A stretch of 64,000 nt of DNA from positions 1-64,000 of the forward strand of contig WNNJ02001629.1 of the NCBI GenBank assembly GCA_012934845.2. Reading direction: 5' to 3'. Position 1 is the first letter of the stretch. Each line of letters begins with the position of its first letter. This DNA is from Pomphorhynchus laevis (taxonomy: Eukaryota > Acanthocephala > Palaeacanthocephala > Echinorhynchida > Pomphorhynchidae). The notes under the pieces were generated by a model. The model saw only the letters and a list, made by a program, of their open reading frames with translations. It searched no databases and had not been told where the DNA came from. Of this stretch, positions 44,380-55,134 are shown piece after piece. A program made the position numbers and the translations under genes.

Positions 44380-45560
44380 TATTTTTTTACAAACATATGC
44401 TAATTTTAAACCTAACGAGCATACCAAGTATAATATGAACGCTTAACAATTTAAAGCCATCACATAGTTGAGAAATAATCAGAGTATAATCGTTTACCTA
44501 GTAGACAAAGGTAATAAAACTGTTATTTGGCCGACTATTGATTACATAAAGTAAGGTGAACGAAAACTATCTGACGGTGCATATCAATGTAAGAAATGTC
44601 CGATTACATTAAAATCGTAAATGAGGTTCACAAAGTGATTTACAAAATGATCAGTAATGACGAGGAAAGAGAAAAACCTCTGGTGAAAGATCCAATTCCT
44701 GGTTATATGTATTAGCTTCCTAAAATTCACAAAGCCATCACCCCATGTCAAGGACGTCCTATTATTAAGAGTTGCGGTACGGTAACTGAGAAGTTAGCAC
44801 GATATCTATCTGAAAAGCAATTTCCCTGTTACGGTCAGTCTGTCATTTATCGATAGTACATATAGGTTAATTCGCAAGTTTGGGGAAATAAAACCCGGAC
44901 TCAACAATCGTTATTGTATAATCGTTATTTACCGCAATAATTACGGATAACGGTATTAAAGCGATCAAGCATATAATGCAAACTGCAGGAATCGATTAAT
45001 CGGAAATACAACTTACATGCTCATTATTAAAAATCGTCATGGAATCAATACATTTTTATTTAACAACGTTATGTATAGGCAAACGAGATGGGCAGCGATG
45101 GGAAGTCCAATCGGTGTCACATATGCTGGGTTGTATGTTGCGTTCGTTATACAGAATTTCTTGAACGCATGCACTCTCAAACCTTGTTATTGTATAAGAT
45201 ATATTGACGATATCATTGGATTGTGAAATTATGGTGAGGAATCATTTACGCGTGAATGTTACGTATAGATCAGCTTAATACCTAATTAGAACTTAAGTTT
45301 GTTAGTACAAATTATTATGGTCTAAAGGTAAACTTTCTTGATGTTAATATTTACAAGGACATGTTTCAGCAATTGCAAACGACAAACTATGGAAAATTTG
45401 AAAATACCCGTATATTTATACATGCGAAAAATGCGCATCACGCGAGAATAAAAAGAATGGTGATATGGAACGAACTCATTCGAAGCAAAAAAATATGCTC
45501 TTTATCGAATGATTTTGCCGCTGTAGTAGAAGGATTAAAGCATGAGTTTATATGGGTACA
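44380..45560 (+). mobile_element. PLE3: second PLE type, decayed
   Basis: Frames give YLVDKGNKTVIWPTIDYIK, LSDGAYQCKKCPITL, then YMY.LPKIHKAITPCQGRPI, KSCGTVTEKLARYLS, NRHGINTFLFNNVMYRQTRW, AAMGSPIGVTYAGLYV and KPCYCIRYIDDIIGL. These are classical PLE motifs: DKGNK.VI, LPK.HK, RPI.S, Y.Q..G.AMGS, YIDD. It differs from PLE1 (MGGNSSP) and PLE2 (AMGN). The part after YIDD is short (NARITRMVIWNELIRSK-like), and it is flanked by PLE1 pieces on both sides, so it probably inserted into PLE1. Confidence 0.75.
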
Positions 45561-45599
45561 TTACATATAAACTGAGTTTATATGAGTTTACATATAAAC

Positions 45600-45885
45600 T
45601 AAGTATATTACATGAGTTTATATTTTATATTATATGGTACATGCATACCATATAATATAAAATATAATACATTAAATAATGAAATTTTAAGAATTGCAAC
45701 AATATGTAATGATATTGGCTTTCTTCAAAATCATTTAAATAATTTAATAGACACATATTTTAAACTAGGTTACTATAAAAATAACATTAAGCAGAAAATA
45801 GTAAAATATATAAATCAACACAATAATATAAAGAATAAATTTAAGCTCTTAAGTGGCAAATTTTTATGGATGGGTAATAAATAAT
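45600..45885 (+). mobile_element. PLE1 C-terminal piece with inverted start
   Basis: Encodes IPYNIKYNTLNNEILRIATI through IKNKFKLLSGKFLWMGNK, the exact C-terminus of PLE1, and leads into the 3' unit. Its 5' boundary is a perfect 21-bp inverted repeat (45,619-45,639 and 45,646-45,666, 6-nt spacer) made from its own first bases. Confidence 0.85.
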
Positions 45886-46250
45886 ATACTTTGTATTAGA
45901 ATAAGATACTAGATAGTTTTATCGGAGGAAATACATCATTAGCATGTATTTGACCCCGCTGTTATGTTGGGTAGAGGAGTTAGGGGCCGAAACCTGATAG
46001 CATAGCAGTTCCTCCTGATGACCTCTAATTCTTATTCTGATACAACGTCTGTTATTTATTAGTCAATTCATAAAAATGACGTTTATTTTAAATTTCATTT
46101 TTTTAACTTGATTTAAATTATAGAAAATCTAAAAACAATTTTTTATTTAATTATTTAATTATTAAATTTTGATTTGGCATTATTATGTTTTGTTTATTTT
46201 ATAATTATATTAAATACGTAGACTCAGTTAGCTGATTTAATTTCATGTCA
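45886..46250 (+). repeat. PLE1 3' unit, complete reference copy 1
   Basis: Follows the PLE1 stop directly. Order: actttgtattagaataagat, aaatacatcattagcatgta, tttgaccccgctgttatgtt, gaggagttaggggccgaaac, gatagcatagcagttcctcc, tgatgacctctaattcttat, gatacaacgtctgttattta. An AT-rich tail then runs to the terminal motif ending ctcagttagctgattt at about 46,240. In PLE sense GGCCCC-like, CTGCTATG, GGGGCC and CATAGCAG segments occur in interleaved (pseudoknot) order; in this copy one base of each first arm has drifted. Confidence 0.85.
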
Positions 46251-46858
46251 AGGCTACATGAAGGTCCAAGTAGAGCGTCATAAAAGGTCCAAGTGGATGT
46301 CTGTAGAATGGAGAGATTTGTTGTCTTAGCAATAAAATCAAACGTGGAAGACAAAGGATAATCGACTATAATATAATCGACTATATTTTATTCGATTATC
46401 ACCCTGCATTGTAAAATTTGCAGAGCGAAATTACTTAAATTATGCTTTATCAGCTTGGATGACTACGTCTGTCTTTCATCTAAAACTTAAAGTCGTCTTT
46501 CACAAATGCTTAAATATCAAAACTATGCTAAACAGAAGAATAGGTTATGACATTCAATTAGGAACGAGGGCATATGGGGACAAACGTTATAAGTGTTGCA
46601 AACAAATCCTTGAAAGTGCTAGTTTAAAAAGTTGATATACCTGTGATGACTATAATTAGGTGATTCATACCTAAATTTTGATGACTATTTTTATTCTACA
46701 CACTACTTTAATCCTATATATACGCCGACAGCAGTAAGCTCCATTTCAGTATTGGTGGACCTAATCAGAAACTGATCCAATACTTACGTTTCACGTTTCG
46801 GTCCTTATAATGTTGGCTGACCATCACTCGACTTGTCTGCTTTATCGGCATTTTGCAA

Positions 46859-46885
46859 TGTAAGACGAAAGACTTTCGTCTTACA
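46859..46885. repeat. 13-bp hairpin with 1-nt centre
   Basis: tgtaagacgaaag / a / ctttcgtcttaca: exact inverted repeat with a single central base. Confidence 0.9.
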
Positions 46886-46929
46886 TTTTGCAAATTAAGA
46901 ACAAACTTGAAAATTGCAAATTGCAAATT

Positions 46930-46964
46930 GGTTCTATCTTCAATTTCAAATTGAAGATAGAACC
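46930..46964. repeat. 17-bp hairpin with 1-nt centre
   Basis: ggttctatcttcaattt / c / aaattgaagatagaacc: exact inverted repeat with a single central base, 45 bp from the previous one. Both lie just upstream of PLE2. Confidence 0.9.
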
Positions 46965-47099
46965 TTACCCTACAAACGTAGATTTAATTTAAAATCAGAA
47001 ATGATTTCAATTAAATTAGTGATGTTCTTCTTAACAAATAAGATTGGCATACTCTCCTTACTATGTGTACTAGTCGTTGCAATTTCATTTTCGAGTATG

Positions 47100-48160
47100 T
47101 AATGTTGGATTAAATCGAAGGCTTGGCAATGGGCAACCTTCTTGCTCATGTATTGTCAAGCTATACGAGAGGAATTGGAAAATCCTTTTGTCAATAGTAT
47201 TGATGGAGTTGTTAGGTGTCTTCGTTATCTTGACAACCTATTTTTGATTGCTCAGAGTGGTGTTACACAAGATTTCCTTTCACATATGCTAAATTCTGTA
47301 GATTCTCGAATTCAGTGGTACATTTCTTTAAAATCTGGCATGGGCATACCTTTTCTCGGTGTCTTGGTTAAGCGGGTTGATTCTTATGTAATTCAAACAT
47401 GTGTCTATCAAAAAAAATACAAGGATATATATAAGTTTTTATTGAAGCAGAGTTTATATATATTAATAAGTATTAATTGAAGCAGATATATATATATAAT
47501 AAGTATTAATTGAAGCAAATATATAGATATTGTAAAAGTATCTTATTAACACCAATCAACAAAAAGTTTTAATATTCGAACGTTTCGGTTCTTAAACCTT
47601 CATCAGCATTGTAAATAGTTATTAGTTAGAAATAAATAGTTATCATTGTAAATAGTTATTACTTATTATTTTTGAAAGAGAAATATCTATTGCACATAGT
47701 TTGATAAAAATTGGTTTTCTGTTTTGGGCTCATTAAGAAGGCTAAGTATAAATCTTTAAAGGAGAAAAATAATCTTTGGTCTTGAAAATATGGATACCTT
47801 TTCTTCGAAATAAGTGGAATTCAGTATTTTCAAAGTTCATCAATGACATAAAAATAGTAGTGCTGACAAAGTGTACATTTTTACATAAAATTGCCTTCAC
47901 AACTTATTTAAACGAAAACCGTATTTTAACAATAATGCTTATAAGATACCATGTAAAGAATGTTTTGGTCAAACCTGTTGTCAAAGTTTGGTTAAAAGTT
48001 TTAAAAAACATAATTATAATGTGCAGCACGAGACCACTTCTCGTGCTGTTGCACAGCGTTTTGTGAGTTTGAGTCATTTCATTGATATCAAAAATTTATC
48101 TATTTTAGCAGCTGAAAGTAACTTGTTTCTCACATTAATTATGAAGCGTAAAAGATCCTA
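47100..48160 (+). mobile_element. PLE2: third PLE type, RT and GIY-YIG remnants
   Basis: The RT part gives EGLAMGNLLAHVLSSY (motif B), CLRYLDNLFLI (motif C, second D replaced by N) and MGIPFLGVLVKRVDSYVIQT followed by CVYQKKYKDIYK, the usual IPFLDVL..R......T.VYRK. After a rearranged stretch with tandem short repeats (47,440-47,660), frames near 47,935-48,160 give YKIPCKECFGQTCCQSLVKS, FKKHNY and ESNLFLTLIMKRKRS, a decayed GIY-YIG domain located after the RT. PLE2 thus has the conventional RT then GIY-YIG order, unlike PLE1. Confidence 0.75.
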
Positions 48161-48479
48161 ATTTAATGCTTCTTTTGTTTTGGATTTTTTCGTTTAATTT
48201 ATTTATTCATTTGTTTCTTTTTTGTTTGATTCAAAATGTGTGTTGTTCAATTTTATGTTATATTTCGGTATTTTCTTTTCAATTGGAAATGCGGGGCACA
48301 TCAATTCTTGTAATTTTGGATAAATGCCAACTATCAAAATTTTGTAATCATTTATTATTTTAATCCTGATGATATCAGAAGCTATCATAATATTGAACTG
48401 GTAGATATGGGGTAATTTTTTCTTCTTCGTTCCTTTTAAGCTATCTAATAAATTAAATAACGAAAATTTTAATTTATTA
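48161..48479. other. T-rich stretch, no feature seen
   Basis: AT-rich DNA between PLE2 and PLE1 fragments. The short ORFs here have no recognisable motif. Confidence 0.4.
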
Positions 48480-49075
48480 TTTATTATTTAACATTATTTT
48501 ATTACAAATAATAACGAAATTTTAAGAATTAATATAATATTAATTACTGGCTTTCTTCAAAATCATTTAAATAATTTAATAGATACATATTAAATTAACA
48601 TTAACTAAAACTACTTTGAATTTAAATCGTTAAGATGACATATTTAAATTTACAAGAAACATATTTTTGCATGAGCATTCATGCATACCATATAATATAA
48701 AATATAATACATTAAATAATGAAATTTTAAGAATTGCAACAATATGTAATGATATCGGCTTTCTTCAAAATCATTTAAATAATTTAATAGATACATATTT
48801 TAAACTAGGTTACTATAAAAATAACATCAAGCAGAATATATTTTATATAATTAACATTAAATAAAACTACTATTAATTTAAATCGTTAAGATGACATATT
48901 TAAATTTACAAGAAACATATTTTTGCATGAGCATTCATGCAGACCATATAATATAAAATATAATACATTAAATAATCATTAATAGATACATATTTTAAAC
49001 TAGGTTACTATAAAAATATCATCAAACAGAAAATAGTAAAATATATAAATCAACAAAATATTATTAAAATGATGT
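48480..49075 (+). mobile_element. PLE1 C-terminal fragments, three overlapping copies
   Basis: The region encoding FKFTRNIFLHEHSCIPYNIK, NEILRIATICNDIGFLQNHL, and YFKLGYYKNNIKQ occurs in full at 48,640-48,836. Partial copies precede (48,510-48,600) and follow (48,850-49,065). The junctions are internal, so this is a local rearrangement of one or more PLE1 ends. Confidence 0.75.
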
Positions 49076-50546
49076 GTTCCTTAAATATATTAATATTTAA
49101 TGGGTTTCTCAGAACCCATTAAATCCTAATCCATTAAAACCCATTAGTCCTGTAATAATTAATACACAAAGTGTTGATTACCCCAAATAGCAGCTTGAAA
49201 ATACAGGAAATTGAAAACGTGAAACTGAGAAGAATAAATTTTCTATTAACTTGCACATTAAAGAAAATCCAAATAGAGCTATAAAGTAATTGTATACAGT
49301 AAATGCTAACGCATTAATAATATACAAAAGACATCACGAAATATCACAACGAAAACAGATTTTTTCAAAATTGTAGGATTGGTGTAAAAGTGTCTAAAAT
49401 GAGAGCAAAAACAGCTTAAAATGTCACCCCAATTCCTACATTTTCAATTACTTTATACTTTTATTTTCAATTATTTATGTGTTAAAGTTTAAGAAAAGTC
49501 CCAAAATGTTATGACATTCGTTGTGCATAAGAATTCAAATATCGTAATTGTTAGATACGATATCTAAAGATCATCAAATTTGGCTTTTGTCAAATCAGCT
49601 AAAAGTCTAACTTTTAGTCTTTATAAATAAACTTTTAAAAAGAAATAAAGTTATAAATAAACTTTTAACTTTATAAATAAACTTTTATGAAGAAACAAAT
49701 AAAACATGATTTTAATTTCTTTCCAGTAACCTTAAATGTTTACCTTAAATATTTACAGTCAACAAAATACCAGGATTTAATTTTTTATTTATCGTTAACC
49801 ACTAAAATGATACGCTCAAGAAAACGATACAACCACGTCAAAGCAAACCTAATTTCGTACCTGTATAATTCAGGTTATGTATAGATTTTCATACTAATAT
49901 CAAGTAGTTTCGAGTTCTGACGGATGACAATGAGTGTATATTTCACTGCCTCAATCGCTATTAATATGTTAAATTTTTCAGTCCGTAAACTTTTTTAGAA
50001 ACTCGTCATAAAATATGTTTCATTCGTAGCTCTCTTCACTTTTAGTCGTAGGAAATTAAACTGCAGAACATTAATTAATAAACCTCAAAATGTGACATTT
50101 GGATTTTAAATTAATTAAATTTATTGAATTAATTAATTAATTATTAATTAAATTTATTAATTTTAAATTTGGATTTAAATTTTAGCTTAATTTAATGGAT
50201 GTAATAAATGGTATTTTAAAGTAAAACGTTGATTTTCTTAAAGTAAAACGTTTACAGCTTCATGTAAATTTAACAGCATATGAATCAAAATAAACTCAAA
50301 GGTTAATCAAAATAAACTCAATTATTTACTTCCGAATTTATTTTTATTCAAACAAAATTGTAAAATTTGTAATTTCGTACATTGCAAATCCTTTGAATGG
50401 CACAAATTAAAATTCTAATTTTAGAAATAAAATTTTTCTAAATTTAAATTGAAAATAAAGTTTTTAAATTGTAAATAAAATATTTAACTTGAAAACGCTT
50501 TTTTCAGTCTAATTTTTTATAATATTTTTTCATTTTTGAAAAAACT
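49076..50546. other. AT-rich gene-free stretch
   Basis: No exon or element recognised. It contains short direct repeats (ataaacttttaa near 49,625-49,685; aaataaactcaa near 50,290-50,320). Confidence 0.45.
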
Positions 50547-50600
50547 TTTACTCACATTTATGATTGAGTAAAAGATTTTACTTAGATTTTAGATCTTAGA

Positions 50601-50647
50601 TTCGACCGCTCACTTAGATTTTACTCAAATCTAAGTGAGCGGTCGAA
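50601..50647. repeat. perfect 21-bp hairpin, 5-nt loop
   Basis: ttcgaccgctcacttagattt (50,601-50,621) and its exact reverse complement (50,627-50,647) flank tactc. A second small hairpin (cttttactca / tgagtaaaag) lies about 50 bp upstream. Confidence 0.9.
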
Positions 50648-50969
50648 ATTATGACATTGAGCGATTAATTCCAATGGTTTTCTCAACTTCTGAAGAATTG
50701 GGTAGTATGTGCGATTATTATACCCTCAGAACGATGGAAAAGAAACTAGCGACGAAAAACGGCACGGATTATGAATCTACCGTATTTAATATACGAACGA
50801 AAATTAGCTTGATTTGGCTTGTTAGCTTGTCCAAATGCCTGTGTACTCCCAGCTTTACTTTCGGCCGTTTCTGTCGAAACTCATTGTGTAGATATACAAT
50901 TTGCGGGTAATCTATTTATATGTAAAAACAATGTTTTGTTTTGTAAAAAATAGAGTAATAATTTCTGAT

Positions 50970-51810
50970 TGCTGCACAATCACAACTGTTGCACGTGGAT
51001 CGCAACTGCTGAACTTGGATCACAGCTGTTGCTCAATTTTAATCCCACTACTTCGGCACTCTCGTTTCACTAACAATTGATCGTGTAACAAAATAATAAC
51101 TACAATCACTTCTGATTGCTTATCAGCGACTTGTTCTGATTGCTTATCAGCGGTTCGTTGTGCTAAGCGGATCAATGCATCATCAACTACATTAAAATGT
51201 TTGTTGAATTCTTTAAGGATTTAAACTCGATTTTTAACTTCTGTAAGTACTTCATCTCAGACAGATTCTTTATGTGATTCGACGTCGGAGGTTGCTCATT
51301 GTGACAAATCAGACTCTTTGTTTCGTGATTTACGAGTTAATGAGGGGTATTCACGTCATATTGTTAGAGGAAACTGTACCACCGAATTATGTGTCCCTAG
51401 ATATTGAATGTACCATTTCTGGGTGATTTCTTATATCTAATGTTAACATACCACTAAGCGTTTAGAGGAAGTTATTGCAAGAGTTTCGTTGTAGTTTTTA
51501 GACAGCAAAGCAAATAAAAACATTTCGTAAATTTTAAGGACTAGTGATTATCACCATAAAAAATCTTGTGAAGCAAGCTGATAGCTTTCGTGATACGCGA
51601 TCAAAAGGTATTGGACGAATTGCTAACGTACAGTTTGAGCGAAAACGTACATTCGCAAGCATTGTCAGCAGAGAGATAGCTCTTTCTGTACTGGCTACTT
51701 CAAATATTAATAAAAATATTGCACCTATAAAATACCTTCGAGAGCAAGACTGTCACGATAAGATAGATACCAATGTTTTGATAAGAGTATTCCAGAATCA
51801 GTGAATGAGT
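50970..51810 (+). mobile_element. LINE-C family, 5' region and ORF1 fragment
   Basis: Near 51,375-51,450 a frame gives VPPNYVSLDIECTISG, matching ORF1 EYVSLEIGCTQVGC. At 51,544-51,804 the frame encodes RTFASIVSREIALSVLATSN and NKNIAPIKYL, matching QPFASIIRKEVSRTVLAASH and SLTPLKL-type sequence of the intact ORF1. Upstream (50,985-51,045) are imperfect repeats of cacaactgttgc..gtggatc. ORF2 is absent. Frame changes separate the pieces. Confidence 0.7.
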
Positions 51811-52204
51811 TGGTGTCTGTCAAGAATTTGTTTGACAGTGATGAAGTTGTGCTAAACCATGAAACACGTATTGCACAGCGTCGTCGTACAGCTTAGCGTC
51901 AAAAATCGCCACTGTACTGAGTTAAGCAAGAAGCATACAGCGAATCCTAGGAGCATTACTTAATTTGAGGTAGTAGGGTACTAAAGGCCCATCACAGGTA
52001 AAATCTAAATGTGAAGACAGCAGATACGACAGTTCCTAACGAGAGTAAATGACAATCAAATAGATCTCACACTAAGAGGACCAGAAAATCTAACACTTTT
52101 GAGACTTTTGCTTCATAATGTGGAAGGCCTTTAATGTATTTTATGAGGTGCTTTTACGGAAATGAAGGCATATCCATAACCTAAAATCGACATTTTTATT
52201 TTCA
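51811..52204. other. possible continuation of LINE-C ORF1, unresolved
   Basis: Mixed-composition DNA following the ORF1 fragment. It is probably more of the same element in broken frames, but I could not match it. Confidence 0.3.
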
Positions 52205-52250
52205 ATTTTATAATTAAATTATGTTCGTAACTCAGTTAGCTGATTTGATT
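52205..52250 (+). repeat. PLE1 terminal motif, isolated
   Basis: Ends gtaactcagttagctgattt in PLE sense, with a short AT tail before it. No structured core is attached. Confidence 0.55.
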
Positions 52251-52339
52251 TATTCATATATCAACTATTTTGACTGTTCTGTTCTACATTTTCTCAATGC
52301 GCTTATTTGCCAATTTGTTTTTCTTTTTGCATATTTGAG

Positions 52340-52784
52340 CCAAGCCAAAAATTAAAAAGCAGTGAATTTTATTTAAATTATAAAAATAATAAAAACGAAT
52401 TATGGAAAGTTGAATATAAGATAAAGAGAAAAGCTAAAAATTAACTTAAGATAGGACGAGATGTTTGAAAAGTTTGGAGATGTTTGGGACGTTGGATATA
52501 GAACGATGTGAAAATGGAGTACTGGGATCGAGATATTATTTATTAAGTATAGGACAAACGATTGCGGATTTCCATTAAGAATGGAAAGAGTTACTTGAAT
52601 GGAAGTATTAAATAAGATGGCGAGGAAAGGGCAATAATAAGACAGATTAGCTAAAGAGGATAAGTTAGAATTGACTCTAGCTAGGAGTACGAGTTATTCA
52701 CGCGTAGGAGAGTAGATCAAAACTTTTTTAATAAATACAGATAGAAATTGAAATTACAAACAATAAAAAATTAACACTTAATTT
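52340..52784. other. gene-free stretch, purine-rich
   Basis: Moderately GC-rich, purine-biased DNA (aagataaagagaaaagc, ggagatgtttgggacgttgg). Short broken frames give nothing I recognise; an old LINE C-terminus is possible. Confidence 0.3.
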
Positions 52785-53030
52785 GGTAGTCAACGTCTTC
52801 CATGCGCGTAGCGTCGCTCTAGTCTGCTGGGACGGCCGCGGTGTCGCTCTTTCTGTCCATAAGTTCATCCGCATCGTCCTCAATCCCGAGCCCGAGCTTA
52901 ATCAAGCGATTTCGCCAAATCCGGATTACACGGGTCTCACATCTTTCGCTTTGTTCGCGTTTGTAGATAGAAGACAGATAGAAGATGGAACAATACAAGA
53001 AGAAAAAGAAAGTATGGTCAAAATATGACG
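52785..53030 (+). other. GC-rich island with an 81-codon ORF of unknown nature
   Basis: About 245 bp at near 50% GC. The frame 52,783-53,028 reads FHARSVALVCWDGRGVALSV, NPEPELNQAISPNPDY and IEDGTIQEEKESMVKI. I see no known domain, signal peptide or splice-bounded structure. It could be an exon, a fragment of a mobile element or foreign DNA. Confidence 0.25.
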
Positions 53031-53279
53031 AATGAAGGGTGATACTTATGAAAAGTAAGTAAAAAGAATATGTTTTAGCATCCTGTTCGGAACACGATAT
53101 TGAAGAGGTGCGAGCGAGAATAGAGTTTACGATTTTTTAAGAATCTTTGGGTTATAGTAGGAAGACGCAAGTTTACACTGCCAGAAAAACATGGATTGTC
53201 AGTAACATTCCATCTAGTTCATAATATATAATTCAAAAATATACTTTTTTGAATTATTCAGAAATATACTATTTAAATT

Positions 53280-53480
53280 GTAAATATCCGAACAGCTAAC
53301 TGATCCTACGTTTTTTATATTATTTATAAATTCAAAATAATTCTAAATAAAAATAAAATAATTAAATAAAAAATAATTAAGAGAAACGTCATTAATAATT
53401 GGGAGAAACGAGACATATCACCGCGATCACTATATTATGCCACGATTACAGTATAAATTACAGACGTGAGTATATCGTTG
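53280..53480 (-). repeat. decayed PLE1 3' unit
   Basis: Tail motif variant cagctaactgatcctacgtt, then AT-rich tail with a vestige of the aaacgtcatt block; the core is no longer recognisable. Confidence 0.45.
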
Positions 53481-53707
53481 ATAAAATATTATCAATGTTA
53501 ATACAACGTCCATAGATTCTAACAGCAAAATATTTTGGTACACTTATATTACCAAAAGTAGCAGCCTCCGTTAAGAGATCTGATTTATTAAAGCTACATT
53601 ATCTGTTATGATAAATAACTCAGAAAGTATTAAATTAATAATGACATGGATTAATATAGTGAGAAATAAAATACGGATATATAAAAAATAAATTAGGTAA
53701 ATACTTA

Positions 53708-54203
53708 CAAGAAGGCGAGGAAACAGGAATATTTATTTGATTAGAAAAATCCAATATTTCGACGGCACAACGGCACGTCATCTTCAGGGTTGTAAGAATT
53801 TTTTATAATCAAGACAATTTTAACTAATTTTAGTTAGATCACTTATAAATTTTCAACGTTAAAACAAAAGTCTTTGTTTTACGTTATAACAAAAGTCTAT
53901 AGACAAAACGTGAAACTTTTGTATTTGATCAGTAACTGCTGAGTTTTATTAAAAGCGAAATGTAACGATATGATGTTGACATAAAAATACAGACTAGAAG
54001 AAAAATGAAATGTAAAAAATAGTCATCAATCAATTGTAAAAATGACTGCACAGGTATATAAAATTGAAATATAATTCGTATCGATGACAATTTAAATTGC
54101 AATGCATTTGCTAAGAAGATCATTTTTATTTCGACGGCCGTTGTGCCGTCGAAATATTGGATTTTTCTAATCAAATAAATATTCCTGTTTCCTCGCCTTC
54201 TTG
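53708..54203. mobile_element. 496-bp fold-back element with perfect 67-bp terminal inverted repeats
   Basis: Arms 53,708-53,774 and 54,137-54,203 are identical over 67 of 67 bases when one is reverse-complemented (outer end caagaaggcgagg, inner end gacggcacaacggc). The right inner end is itself palindromic (cgacggccgttgtgccgtcg). The 362-bp interior is AT-rich with no coding signal. Words at the left inner end (atatttcgacggc... then catcttcaggg) resemble the ATATTTCG / CATCTTCAG pair at 33.15 and 54.83 kb, as found at ends of PLE-type elements. No target duplication could be confirmed. Confidence 0.85.
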
Positions 54204-55130
54204 CAATAATTCGGATTGGAAACGAATTTTCTCTAGGTAAATACTGAAATTATTAGGAATTTAAATTTTAGGAATTTATTTTAAATTTATATTAATTAAA
54301 AGCATTTAATTAATACATAAATAAAACATTTGATTTAATTATGATTTTTAATTCTAAAATCTATTTAATTTCAATGTTGCTATTTTGTTTTCTATTTCAT
54401 CTTATTCTATATTTTGTTAAAATGGAAAAACAATAAAAAATTTGAACATTTTTTATTAAATTAAAAATTATCTATTTCTTTTTTCTTTTTAGTTTTCACT
54501 CCTTTCTTCGTTACTTTTATTTTAAAAGGATATAACAAAAGAAGTAAAAAATAAGAGGTTTTTGATTTTATGAAGATTAATTAGCACGAGCTATCGAAAT
54601 ATTGTGAATTTTACGAATAAAATTATTTTCACGGTTTTCTTCGTTACTATAAATTTACAAAACTATGATGAGTGAAAATTAATGTTATTGATTTTCTGAA
54701 CTTGATTTCGGAATATTATTAACATTTACTAAAGATGATTTTGAAACAAACATATTTTTTCTCCTTTCATCGTTCTTATGTATTCACCAAATTGGAGCTG
54801 GATCAAATAAAAGAGGTAATTATTTTTGATATTTCGCTAACTACTTTTAGCATCTTCAGAAAATTACAATGTTTTTTCATGTACATTATTATATAAAAAA
54901 GTTCAAAGTTAATTTCGATAGCACGAGCTATCGAAATTATAATAAAAAATTTCTGGAGTCGAATACAAAACAAGACGCGAAATAAACATCAAAAAACGCA
55001 TCACGGACATGTTTTCTTTAATGGAATCGCTTGACCTTCGGAGTTTGCTTTCGTTGACCTGTTTATGTGCTAGGTCCTGAATCCCTAAGTCAAAATCAGC
55101 TGGAAAGATTTTAAGCAAATCTAACTCGCA
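54204..55130. other. AT-rich stretch with a single CATCTTCAG motif copy
   Basis: Mostly featureless. At 54,826-54,866 it carries ttgatatttcgctaactac followed by tagcatcttcagaaaatta, one arm of the fold-back seen at 33.15 kb. agcacgagctatcgaaat appears at about 54,585 and 54,920 (and a variant near 60,030). Confidence 0.45.
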
Positions 55131-55134
55131 GAAA

